DNA from: Xanthomonas campestris pv. phormiicola
GTDB taxonomy: Bacteria; Pseudomonadota; Gammaproteobacteria; Xanthomonadales; Xanthomonadaceae
DNA: 64,000 nt
Assembly (NCBI GenBank): GCA_025666215.1
Contig: CP102593.1
Coordinates: forward strand, 1,935,001-1,999,000
Direction: 5' to 3'
A program made the translations under genes and the position numbers. A model generated the notes under the pieces. The model was not told the DNA's origin, searched no databases, and worked only from the letters and a program-made list of their open reading frames with translations. Positions 57,174 through 64,000 of the stretch are shown piece by piece. The first letter of the stretch is position 1, and every line of letters starts with the position of its first letter.

Positions 57174-57181
57174 CCGTGTCG

Positions 57182-57207
57182 CCGCGGCCGGCAGCTGCCG
57201 GCCGCGG
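57182..57207. terminator. 26-base perfect palindrome between convergent genes
   Basis: CCGCGGCCGGCAG followed by its exact complement CTGCCGGCCGCGG. It lies 8 bases after the sensor gene and 8 before the end of phaZ, so it can serve both transcripts. There is no T-run. Confidence 0.65.
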
Positions 57208-57215
57208 TACGCCGC

Positions 57216-58526
57216 TCAGCCGGCCTTGCGGCTGCCGCGGCGCTTGAGCGGGGTGACGTTGCCGCTCGGCGCCTGCGCCGTGGTGGTCGCGTTGGCGGCG
57301 ATGAACGCGCGCACCTGCGGATAGACGATGTCGCGCCAGCGGCGGCCGCTGAAGATGCCGTAGTGGCCGGCGCCTTCCACTTCCAGATGCTGGCGGCGCT
57401 GCGCGGCGATGCCGGTGCACAGGTCCTGCGCGGCGGCGGTCTGGCCCAGGCCGGAGATGTCGTCCAGTTCGCCTTCGATGCTGAGCAGGGCGGTGTCGCG
57501 GATCGCCGCCGGATCCACCCGCTCGCCGCCGATCACCCATTCCCCGCGCGGCAGCAGGAACTCCTGGAACACCACCCGGATCGTGTCCAGGTAGTAGGTC
57601 GCGGGCATGTCCAGCACCGCGTTGTACTCGTCGTAGAAACGGCGGTGCGCCTCGGCGTCCTGCAGGTCGCCCTTGACCAGGTTGGCGTAGAAATCCCAGT
57701 GCGACATGAAGTGCCGGCTGGGGTTCATCGCCAGGAACCCGGTGTGCTGCAGGAAGCCCGGATACACCGCGCGGCCGTGCCCGGGATACGTCTGCGGCAC
57801 GGTGTGGATGACGTTGTGCTCGAACCAGGACAGCGGATTGCGCGTGGCCAGGTTGTTGACCTGGGTCGGGCTGCGGCGCGCGTCGATCGGCCCGCCCATC
57901 ATCACCAGCGAGCGCGGCGTGGCTTCGCCGCGTCCGGCCATCAGCGACACCGCGGCCAGCACCGGCACGGTCGGCTGGCACACGCTGATCACGTGCAGCT
58001 TGTCGGCGCCGATGTGGCGGATGAAGTCCTGCACGTAGTTGACGTAGTCGTCCAGGCCGAAGTCGCCGTCGCTCTGCGGCACCATGCGCGCGTCGATCCA
58101 GTCGGTGACGTAGACCTTGTGGTCGCGCAGCAGGGTGCGCACGGTATCGCGCAGCAGGGTGGCGTGGTGCCCGGACAGCGGCGCCACCACCAGCACGGCA
58201 GGCTGCTGCTTGAGCCCGGCCACGACCTTGGCGTCGTCGCTGAAGCGCTTGAAGCGCAGCAGGCGGCAGAACGGCTTGCGCAGCACTTCCTGCTCGACGA
58301 TCGGCAGCGGGTGGCCGTCGACCTCGACATGGTCCAGCGCCCAGGCCGGCTTCTCGTAGTCCTTGCCGAGCCGGTGCAGCAGTTCGTTGCTGGCGGCCAG
58401 GCGCTCGGCGCCCGGGAGCGTGGCCCACAGGCTATTGGCGTCGGAGAAGATCTTGGCGTTGGCCGCGGCCTGGTGGACCCAGGGGGCGAGCAGGTTGCGG
58501 GTCAGTTCGTGCCACTGGTAGAGCAT
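57216..58526 (-). CDS. phaZ: intracellular polyhydroxyalkanoate depolymerase
   Basis: About 436 residues. It opens MLYQWHELTRNLLAPWVHQA, the PhaZ start. Catalytic Cys in the lipase-box-like VISVCQPTVPVL, QTYPGHGRAVYPGFLQHTGF, and His in VEGAGHYGIFSGRRWRDIVY. It releases hydroxybutyrate from storage granules. A PhaR-like site lies 23 bases upstream. No other pha gene is in the window. Confidence 0.93.
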   Translation of the reverse strand: MLYQWHELTRNLLAPWVHQAAANAKIFSDANSLWATLPGAERLAASNELLHRLGKDYEKPAWALDHVEVDGHPLPIVEQEVLRKPFCRLLRFKRFSDDAKVVAGLKQQPAVLVVAPLSGHHATLLRDTVRTLLRDHKVYVTDWIDARMVPQSDGDFGLDDYVNYVQDFIRHIGADKLHVISVCQPTVPVLAAVSLMAGRGEATPRSLVMMGGPIDARRSPTQVNNLATRNPLSWFEHNVIHTVPQTYPGHGRAVYPGFLQHTGFLAMNPSRHFMSHWDFYANLVKGDLQDAEAHRRFYDEYNAVLDMPATYYLDTIRVVFQEFLLPRGEWVIGGERVDPAAIRDTALLSIEGELDDISGLGQTAAAQDLCTGIAAQRRQHLEVEGAGHYGIFSGRRWRDIVYPQVRAFIAANATTTAQAPSGNVTPLKRRGSRKAG

Positions 58527-58548
58527 GCCGGTGTTTCCATCCTGAGCG

Positions 58549-58567
58549 TATGCTGCCGTGCAGCATA
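58549..58567. promoter_or_regulatory. PhaR-like operator upstream of phaZ
   Basis: TATGCTGC-CGT-GCAGCATA, a perfect eight-base dyad. It contains CTGC-N3-GCAG, the form I recall for PhaR sites in Rhodobacter and Paracoccus. 23 bases before the phaZ start. Confidence 0.55.
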
Positions 58568-58589
58568 TCCTATCCGGGGTGGTTGCACC

Positions 58590-59195
58590 TTAATGGGGCA
58601 CCAGACCAATCGTTTCCAGCGCCGCCGCATCCCCCGCCAGCGCTGGCGACAGCCAGCAATGACTGCCGACCGGGCGCAGTCCGAGCGCACCAAACTGGCG
58701 CCGGTACCAGCGCGCCGGACGCGGCTGGAAGCCGGCATGGTCGCCGTCGAAGGCGTCCTCCACGGCGAAGGTCTCCAGGAACGCGACCCCGCCGCACAGC
58801 TCGGCCAGGCCCGGCAGGCCCTGGCGCAATTCGCGGTTGGGGACGTAGTGCAGCACGTCCGAGCACACCAGCAAGTCCACCGGCGCGCACGGCCGCAGCC
58901 AGGCGAAATCGCCGAACCGCGCCGGGCGCAGATTGCGGTGGCGGCCGTAGCGCGCCACCGCGTACTCGCTGCTGTCGAAGCCCAGATAGCGCAGTTTCGG
59001 CCGCAGCTTCAGCAGCGGCGCGCGCCAGGCGCCTTCGCCGCAGCCGATGTCGAGCACGCTGCGGATCGGCCGTTCCAGGTAGTACTCGGCCTGGGCGACG
59101 GCGAGGGCGACCTTGCGCGCCAGGCGCGCGTTGCCGCCGATATCGTCGCGGCGATACCAGCGCTGGAAATAGTCGGCGTCGTACTGTTTGTCCAT
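58590..59195 (-). CDS. SAM-dependent methyltransferase
   Basis: About 201 residues, class I fold. Motif I RSVLDIGCGEGAWRAPLL, then LGFDSSEYAVARYG and LLVCSDVLHYVPNRELRQGL as motifs II and IV. It begins MDKQYDADYFQRWYRR, a DXXYFxxWY opening seen in many small-molecule methyltransferases. Start at 59195. The acceptor is unknown. Confidence 0.87.
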   Translation of the reverse strand: MDKQYDADYFQRWYRRDDIGGNARLARKVALAVAQAEYYLERPIRSVLDIGCGEGAWRAPLLKLRPKLRYLGFDSSEYAVARYGRHRNLRPARFGDFAWLRPCAPVDLLVCSDVLHYVPNRELRQGLPGLAELCGGVAFLETFAVEDAFDGDHAGFQPRPARWYRRQFGALGLRPVGSHCWLSPALAGDAAALETIGLVPH

Positions 59196-59277
59196 GCGGG
59201 GTCGTGGGTCCGTGCGGGCGCGAGGCGAATCGGCGAAAATGGCGTGACATCCTACGCCAGCGACCCGGAGCCAGCGC

Positions 59278-59733
59278 ATGCAACTCTATCTGTGGATCAA
59301 GTCCCTGCACCTGCTGTTCGTGGTCGCATGGATGGCGGCGGTGTTCTACCTGCCGCGGATCCTGGTCAACATCGCCGAGAGCGCAGGGCAGGCGGAGGTG
59401 CAGGCACGGCTGGTGCTGATGGGGCGGCGCCTGTACCGCTTCGGCCACATGATGTTCGGCCTGGCGCTGCTGCTGGGGCTGACGCTGTGGCTGGGCTACA
59501 AGGTGCTGCCCGACTTCCCGACCATGGTCGCGCCCGGGCACAGCGGCTGGCTGCACGCCAAGCTGGGCCTGGTGGCGCTGATGCTCGGCTACTACATCTT
59601 CAGCGGGCGCTGGCTCAAGGGCGTGGGCCAGGCGCGCACGCTGCCGTCCTCGCGCGCGCTGCGCCTGTTCAACGAACTGCCGGTGCTGGCGCTGCTGGTG
59701 GTGATCTGGTTGGTGTTGGCGAAGCCGTTCTGA
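59278..59733 (+). CDS. hemJ: HemJ/CopD-family membrane protein
   Basis: About 151 residues with four membrane segments. LWIKSLHLLFVVAWMAAVFY and LPRILVNIAES match HemJ (UPF0093), a protoporphyrinogen oxidase; the conserved His is in SLHLLF and Lys in GWLHAKLGLVALML. In some annotations called CopD family. Start at the ATG at 59278. Divergent from the methyltransferase gene with an 82-base gap. Confidence 0.8.
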   Translation: MQLYLWIKSLHLLFVVAWMAAVFYLPRILVNIAESAGQAEVQARLVLMGRRLYRFGHMMFGLALLLGLTLWLGYKVLPDFPTMVAPGHSGWLHAKLGLVALMLGYYIFSGRWLKGVGQARTLPSSRALRLFNELPVLALLVVIWLVLAKPF

Positions 59734-59736
59734 GCC

Positions 59737-59779
59737 GGGATTTGGGATTTGGGATTGGGGATTGGGGATTGGGGATTGG
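59737..59779 (+). repeat. G-rich heptad array after hemJ
   Basis: Six tandem units, GGGATTT / GGGATTG, directly after the hemJ stop codon. No inverted partner is seen nearby. The G4-like spacing may allow a quadruplex in RNA or DNA. Confidence 0.7.
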
Positions 59780-59820
59780 AAAATCCTGGTCGCCGATCCT
59801 TTCCGGGCTTGCTCAAGCAA

Positions 59821-60579
59821 CTAGGTGCTGCGGCTGTCTAGTTGTTTTAGTTCGCTGCGGGCCAGGTCGATCCACTGGCGTTGGTCGCGCTGGTAGTAGC
59901 GCGGGGCCAGGCTGGAGCGCTTCAGCACTTCGTTGAACACTTCGCGCGCGCGCTGCGGCTGGCCCGCGCGTTGCAACAGTTGCGCGTAACGCACGCGCGC
60001 TTCTTCGCCGGGGTAGTCGTCGGCGAGCGCGGCGTATTCTTCCAGCGCCGCGTCGGTGTCGCCCAGCGCCTCGGTGGCACGCGCGTAGAGCAGGTGGCCG
60101 TCGTGCGAGCGGAACTGCGGGTTGGCGGCGATCAGCCGGTCCAGCGTGGCTTTCACCGCGGCCGGCTGGTCCAGGCCGAACTGCGCCTTGGCCAGTCCCA
60201 GCAGCAGTCCGGGGTCGTCGCGGTGGATGCCGCGCAAGCCGCTCTCGAACACCTCGGCGGCCTGTGCGTACTCGCCATTGCCCAGGTGCACCTCGGCCAG
60301 TTGCCGGCGGTTGTCCACGGTGTCGGCCAGTTCCAGGCGGTTGCCGGCGGTGCGCTTGTCGCGGTTCGGATCGAGGGTGGCGCCGACCTTGCGCAGGTGG
60401 CGGCGCGCGCGCGGATCGTTGCGCCATTCCGGCAGCAGTTCGGCGATCACGTAGATCAGGATCCCCAGATACGAAAAGATCAGCAGGATGAAGATCCAGT
60501 ACAGCGGGCGGCCGCTGCGCACCACGTGCACGCAGCAGGCCAGCTGCAAGGCCAGCGACAGCAGGACGATGGGATTCAT
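59821..60579 (-). CDS. TPR membrane protein
   Basis: About 252 residues from the ATG at 60579. A hydrophobic N terminus with two segments (VLLSLALQLACCVHVV and LYWIFILLIFSYLGILIYVI) resembles the PLDc N-terminal anchor. Then TPR helices (NRRQLAEVHLGNGEYAQAAE, ATEALGDTDAALEEYAALAD, RYAQLLQRAGQPQRAREVFN). Faces the cytosol or periplasm; probably a scaffold. It follows accA by 24 bases on the same strand. Confidence 0.88.
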   Translation of the reverse strand: MNPIVLLSLALQLACCVHVVRSGRPLYWIFILLIFSYLGILIYVIAELLPEWRNDPRARRHLRKVGATLDPNRDKRTAGNRLELADTVDNRRQLAEVHLGNGEYAQAAEVFESGLRGIHRDDPGLLLGLAKAQFGLDQPAAVKATLDRLIAANPQFRSHDGHLLYARATEALGDTDAALEEYAALADDYPGEEARVRYAQLLQRAGQPQRAREVFNEVLKRSSLAPRYYQRDQRQWIDLARSELKQLDSRST

Positions 60580-60603
60580 GGACAACGCTTCCTTGTGTCG
60601 CGA

Positions 60604-61563
60604 TCAGGCCGCTTCGTACGCCCCGTAGCCGCGCAGGCGCTCGTAGCGCTTCTGCAGCAACTGCTCGAGCGGCAGTTTTTCCAGCGCGTCCAGCTCGTTG
60701 AGCAGCACCGCCTTCAGGCGCCTGGCCATCTGCGTGGGGTTGCGGTGCGCGCCGCCGATCGGCTCGCGCACGACCTTGTCGACCAGGCCCAGCGCGGACA
60801 GGCGCTTGGCGGTCAGGCCCAGTTGCTCGGCCGCGTCCTTGGCCTTGGCCGCGTCCTTCCACAGGATCGAGGCGCAGCCTTCCGGCGAGATCACCGAATA
60901 GGTGCCGTACTCCAGCATCAGGGTGCGGTCGCCGACGCCGATCGCCAGCGCGCCGCCGGAGCCGCCTTCGCCGATCACGGTGCAGATCACCGGCACTTTG
61001 AGCTCGGCCATCTCCAGCAGGTTGCGCGCGATCGCCTCGCTCTGGCCGCGCTCCTCCGCGCCGATGCCGGGATAGGCGCCAGGGGTGTCGATGAAGGTCA
61101 GCAGCGGCAGCTTGAAGCGCTCGGCCAGCTTCATCAGCCGCAGCGCCTTGCGGTAGCCCTCCGGACGCGGCATGCCGAAGTTGCGCGCGACCTTGGTCTT
61201 GGTGTCGCGGCCCTTCTGGTGGCCGATGATGACCACCGGGCGCCCGTCGATGCGGCCCAGGCCGCCGACGATCGCCTTGTCGTCGGCGAACGCGCGGTCG
61301 CCGGCCAGTTCCTGGAACTCGTCGCAGAACACGTTGATGTAGTCCAGCGTGTACGGACGCTGCGGATGCCGCGCCAGCTGCGAGATCTGCCACGACGACA
61401 GGTCGCGGAAGATCTGCGCGGTGCGCACCCGCAGCTTGTCCTGCAGCGCGCGCACCTCGGTGTCGACGTTGACCGCCGGGGCGGTGCTGGCGCTGCGCAG
61501 TTCCTGGATCTTGGCTTCCAGATCGGCGATGGGTTGCTCGAAGTCGAGGTAGTTCGGATTCAT
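60604..61563 (-). CDS. accA: acetyl-CoA carboxylase carboxyltransferase subunit alpha
   Basis: About 319 residues, as in E. coli. [19 protein letters not shown] opens the family. [20 protein letters not shown] and [20 protein letters not shown] are the oxyanion and biotin-site motifs; [20 protein letters not shown] is another hallmark. With AccD it moves the carboxyl group to acetyl-CoA. Downstream of dnaE, the usual gammaproteobacterial order. Start at 61563. Confidence 0.97.
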   Translation of the reverse strand: MNPNYLDFEQPIADLEAKIQELRSASTAPAVNVDTEVRALQDKLRVRTAQIFRDLSSWQISQLARHPQRPYTLDYINVFCDEFQELAGDRAFADDKAIVGGLGRIDGRPVVIIGHQKGRDTKTKVARNFGMPRPEGYRKALRLMKLAERFKLPLLTFIDTPGAYPGIGAEERGQSEAIARNLLEMAELKVPVICTVIGEGGSGGALAIGVGDRTLMLEYGTYSVISPEGCASILWKDAAKAKDAAEQLGLTAKRLSALGLVDKVVREPIGGAHRNPTQMARRLKAVLLNELDALEKLPLEQLLQKRYERLRGYGAYEAA

Positions 61564-61642
61564 TGGAGGCCGTCGTGAACGTAAGGGGCGCAGTTTAGCC
61601 GAACCGATGTCGGTCACCCGTACGGGGCCGTGCGGTTGGGGC

Positions 61643-61753
61643 CGGGAATGGGGAGTGGGGAATGGGGAATCGACAAGGCGGCACAGCTGCAGTCAGGGCG
61701 GTGAGCGCAGATCCTGCTTTTCCCATTCTCCATTCCCGACTCCCCACTCCCGG
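61643..61753. repeat. paired G-rich and C-rich heptad arrays, dnaE-accA spacer
   Basis: G-rich GGGAATGGGGAGTGGGGAAT.. (61643-61671) and C-rich TTCCCATTCTCCATTCCC..CCCGG (61720-61753) with about 50 bases between. The layout is the same as in the deaD-rluF spacer. It sits in the 194-base gap between dnaE and accA. Confidence 0.7.
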
Positions 61754-61757
61754 CTTC

Positions 61758-64000
61758 TCACGCCCACGGCGGGCTGTACTTGACCTTCACCGCACGCACG
61801 CCCGGATCGGCGCGCAGGGTGTCCAGCAGTTGCGGGTCCACGCGCACCGCGTGGCTGCCGTTGAGGTCGAGCATGCCGGCCACGGCGCCGTGTTCGGACT
61901 GCAGCAGCAGGTCCAGGCGCAGCGGCGTCTTGCCGGGGCGGTGGCGCGCCAGCAGTGCGTCGATGCGCGGCCAGGTGCTGCGCTGGCGCAGGTCCAGGCG
62001 CAGCGACAGGCGCTGCGCGTGGTGGGTGCAGATCTGTTCGTAGTCCCAGCACTGGCGGATGCGCATCGCATAGCCGCCGTTGAATTCGTCCTCGCGCACG
62101 CCGCCCTTGACGATCAGGATGCGGTCGCGGGTGAGCAGGTGGCCGAACTCGGCGATGGCGTCGGTGAACGCGCTGCACTCGACCCGGCCGCGGCCGTCCT
62201 CGAGCTGCACGAACACCTGGCTGTCGCCCTTGCGGCGCACGCCGACCACCTGGCCGGCGAGGATCGCGCTGGTTTCCGGGCGCCAGGCGCGTTTCTCGCC
62301 GTCGCCGCCGCCGCCGCGCCCGCCGCCGGATTGCGCGCAGATCTTCTCCAGCGCGCCCAGGTCGCAGCCGACCAGCTCGCGCACTTCCTCGCGGTACGGA
62401 TCGAACGGGTGGCCGCTGAGGTAGAAGCCCAGCGTCTCGCGCTCGCCGGTCAGCAGCTGGCCCAGCGGCCATTCCTTGCTTTCCGACAGGTCCAGGTGCA
62501 GCGCCGGGGCGCTGGTGTCGGCGCCGCCGAACAGCGAGTTCTGCCCGGAGGCGCGCTCGCGCGCCATCTGCTCGGTGGCCTTCATCACCTCCGGCAGCTG
62601 CAGCATCAGCGTGGCGCGGTTGCTGCCCAGCCCGTCCATCGCGCCGGCGTTGATCAGCGCTTCCAGGGTGCGCTTGTTGAGCTTGGCCGATTCCACGCGC
62701 GTGCAGAAATCCAGCAGCGAGGCGTATTCGCCGCCGCGCTCGCGCTCGGCCACGATCGCCTCGCAGGCGCCGCGGCCCACGCCCTTGATCGCGCCCAGGC
62801 CGTACTGGATGGTGTCCGGCGTGGCCGCTTCGAACATGTACGCCGAGGCGTTGAGCCGCGGCGGCAGCACGGTCAGGCCGAGGTTGCGCACCTCGTCGAG
62901 GAAGCCGACCACCTTGTCGGTGTTGTCCATGTCCGAGGACAGCGTCGCGGCCATGAACTCGGCCGGGTAGTGCCGCTTCAGCCATGCGGTCTGGTAGCTG
63001 ACCAGCGCGTAGGCGGCGGCGTGCGACTTGTTGAAGCCGTAGCCGGCGAACTTCTCCATCAGGTCGAAGATTTCGTCGGCCTTGGCCTCGCCGACGCCGC
63101 CCTTGGCCGCACCCTCGCGGAAGATCTCGCGGTGCTTGGCCATCTCGGCCGGCACCTTCTTGCCCATCGCGCGGCGCAGCAGGTCGGCGCCGCCCAGCGA
63201 GTAGGCGCCGACGATCTGCGCCATCTGCATCACCTGCTCCTGGTACACCATGATGCCGTAGGTGTCCTTCAGGATCGCTTCGGTGCGCGGATCGGGGTAG
63301 ATGATCTCCTGCTGGCCGTGCTTGCGCGCGTTGAAGTCCGGGATCAGGTCCATCGGGCCGGGGCGGTACAGTGACACCAGCGCGATCAGGTCTTCGAAGC
63401 GGTCGGGCTTGGCGTCCTTGAGCAGCCGGCGCATGCCCGAGGATTCGAACTGGAACACCGCGCCGGTGTTGCCCGAGGCGAAGATGCCCTTGTAGGTGGG
63501 CGCGTCGTCGAGCGGGATCGCGGTGATGTCCACCGGCGGGATGCCGGCGCGCGCATGGCGCACGTTGATCGCCTTCACCGCCCAGTCGATGATGGTCAGC
63601 GTGCGCAGGCCGAGGAAGTCGAACTTGACCAGGCCGACCTGCTCGACGTCGTCCTTGTCGAACTGGGTGACCGGGTTCCTGCCCAGGTTGTCGACGTCGT
63701 GTTCGGCGAACAGCGGGCAGAAGTCGGACAGCGGCGTCGGCGCGATCACCACGCCGCCGGCGTGCTTGCCGGCGTTGCGGGTCAGGTCCTCCAGCTGCCG
63801 CGCCAGGTCCATCAGGTCGCGGACGTCGTCCTCGCTCTGGTAGCGCTGGATCAGCTCCGGCGAGGCCATCTCGCTGTCCTTGCCTTCGCCCATCGCGTCC
63901 TTCAGCGTGATGCCGAGGATGTTGGGGATCAGCTTGGCCACGCCGTCGACCAGGCCGTACGGGAAGCCGAGCACGCGGCCGCAGTCGCGCACCACCGCCT
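61758..64000 (-). CDS. dnaE: DNA polymerase III subunit alpha, 3' part
   Basis: The C-terminal 747 residues or so; the 5' end lies beyond the window edge. Polymerase palm: KHAGGVVIAPTPLSDFCPLF and VKFDFLGLRTLTIIDWAVKA with a catalytic Asp. Fingers: SLYRPGPMDLIPDFNARKHG and FAGYGFNKSHAAAYALVSYQ. Then the helix-hairpin-helix IKGVGRGACEAIVAE, the Gly-rich SGGGRGGGGDG stretch and the OB-fold AGQVVGVRRKGDSQVFVQLE. Replicative polymerase. Confidence 0.97.
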   Translation of the reverse strand, partial: AVVRDCGRVLGFPYGLVDGVAKLIPNILGITLKDAMGEGKDSEMASPELIQRYQSEDDVRDLMDLARQLEDLTRNAGKHAGGVVIAPTPLSDFCPLFAEHDVDNLGRNPVTQFDKDDVEQVGLVKFDFLGLRTLTIIDWAVKAINVRHARAGIPPVDITAIPLDDAPTYKGIFASGNTGAVFQFESSGMRRLLKDAKPDRFEDLIALVSLYRPGPMDLIPDFNARKHGQQEIIYPDPRTEAILKDTYGIMVYQEQVMQMAQIVGAYSLGGADLLRRAMGKKVPAEMAKHREIFREGAAKGGVGEAKADEIFDLMEKFAGYGFNKSHAAAYALVSYQTAWLKRHYPAEFMAATLSSDMDNTDKVVGFLDEVRNLGLTVLPPRLNASAYMFEAATPDTIQYGLGAIKGVGRGACEAIVAERERGGEYASLLDFCTRVESAKLNKRTLEALINAGAMDGLGSNRATLMLQLPEVMKATEQMARERASGQNSLFGGADTSAPALHLDLSESKEWPLGQLLTGERETLGFYLSGHPFDPYREEVRELVGCDLGALEKICAQSGGGRGGGGDGEKRAWRPETSAILAGQVVGVRRKGDSQVFVQLEDGRGRVECSAFTDAIAEFGHLLTRDRILIVKGGVREDEFNGGYAMRIRQCWDYEQICTHHAQRLSLRLDLRQRSTWPRIDALLARHRPGKTPLRLDLLLQSEHGAVAGMLDLNGSHAVRVDPQLLDTLRADPGVRAVKVKYSPPWA

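Noticed and set aside
57182..57207. A restriction or recombination site.
   Set aside because: The position between two convergent stop codons is better explained as a shared 3'-end hairpin.

Overview
The window is high-GC gammaproteobacterial chromosome, most likely Xanthomonas or a close relative in the Lysobacteraceae. I base this on gene order (dnaE-accA; ftrA divergent from a rhodanese gene; a ZnuD-like receptor divergent from a MerC protein), on the protein sequences, and on two dispersed intergenic repeat families: a palindrome with core GAGCGGCTTCAGCCGCGAC and G-rich heptads of the type GGGGAAT. Genus is inference; no rRNA gene lies in the window. I found about 50 intact genes, five broken ones, no tRNA or rRNA, no CRISPR array and no complete insertion sequence.

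Layout. 0.2-4.4 kb: an AlkX/YcaQ DNA glycosylase, an alpha/beta hydrolase with two good starts, and xdhC-mocA for molybdenum cofactor maturation. 4.6-8.6 kb: a paoABC-type periplasmic aldehyde oxidoreductase operon facing xdhC-mocA. 9-11.4 kb: a dead TonB receptor gene. 11.6-13.2 kb: an AraC regulator with a LysE exporter. 13.4-16.1 kb: a ZnuD-like receptor and a MerC protein sharing a Zur-like operator. 16.2-19.6 kb: ribosomal protein THX, a ClC antiporter and a dead phosphodiesterase gene. 19.6-21.4 kb: an AT-richer islet with two exported unknown proteins. 21.4-23.4 kb: an ada-alkA fusion overlapping ogt. 23.6-27.4 kb: a ClpP-fold lipoprotein, small membrane or exported proteins and a UbiM-like hydroxylase. 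27.5-27.9 kb: palindromic repeats, one split by a small inverted-repeat element. 28-34 kb: an S4 protein, an ECF sigma factor with a membrane partner, DeaD, RluF and a diguanylate cyclase.

34-43.7 kb: transporters, a DUF72 protein, an RraA-like protein, a serine hydrolase, a VOC protein, ftrA with its rhodanese and a frameshifted acetyltransferase, and an ABC exporter. 43.8-49.3 kb: a secreted beta-helix protein without a barrel, a DUF885 lipoprotein, a GFA enzyme and a DUF4349 protein whose 5' end runs through a palindrome. 49.4-53.9 kb: an ArsR-controlled cupin-like/DUF2867 protein, a LysR regulator, an EamA exporter and a DinB protein. 54-57.2 kb: a peptidyl-prolyl isomerase, a LuxR-HTH/VOC fusion broken by an amber codon, and a PadR-sensor pair. 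57.2-64 kb: a PHB depolymerase with a PhaR-like operator, a methyltransferase, a HemJ-family protein, a TPR protein, accA and the 3' part of dnaE.

How the genes fit together. The clearest functional units are the molybdo-flavoprotein PaoABC with its cofactor genes, the zinc uptake pair under one operator, and the alkylation-repair pair. The most unusual points are the repeat structures, the palindrome fused to the DUF4349 gene, the alternative-start hydrolase, and five broken genes with single-base lesions, three of which carry a likely Tyr-to-stop change.
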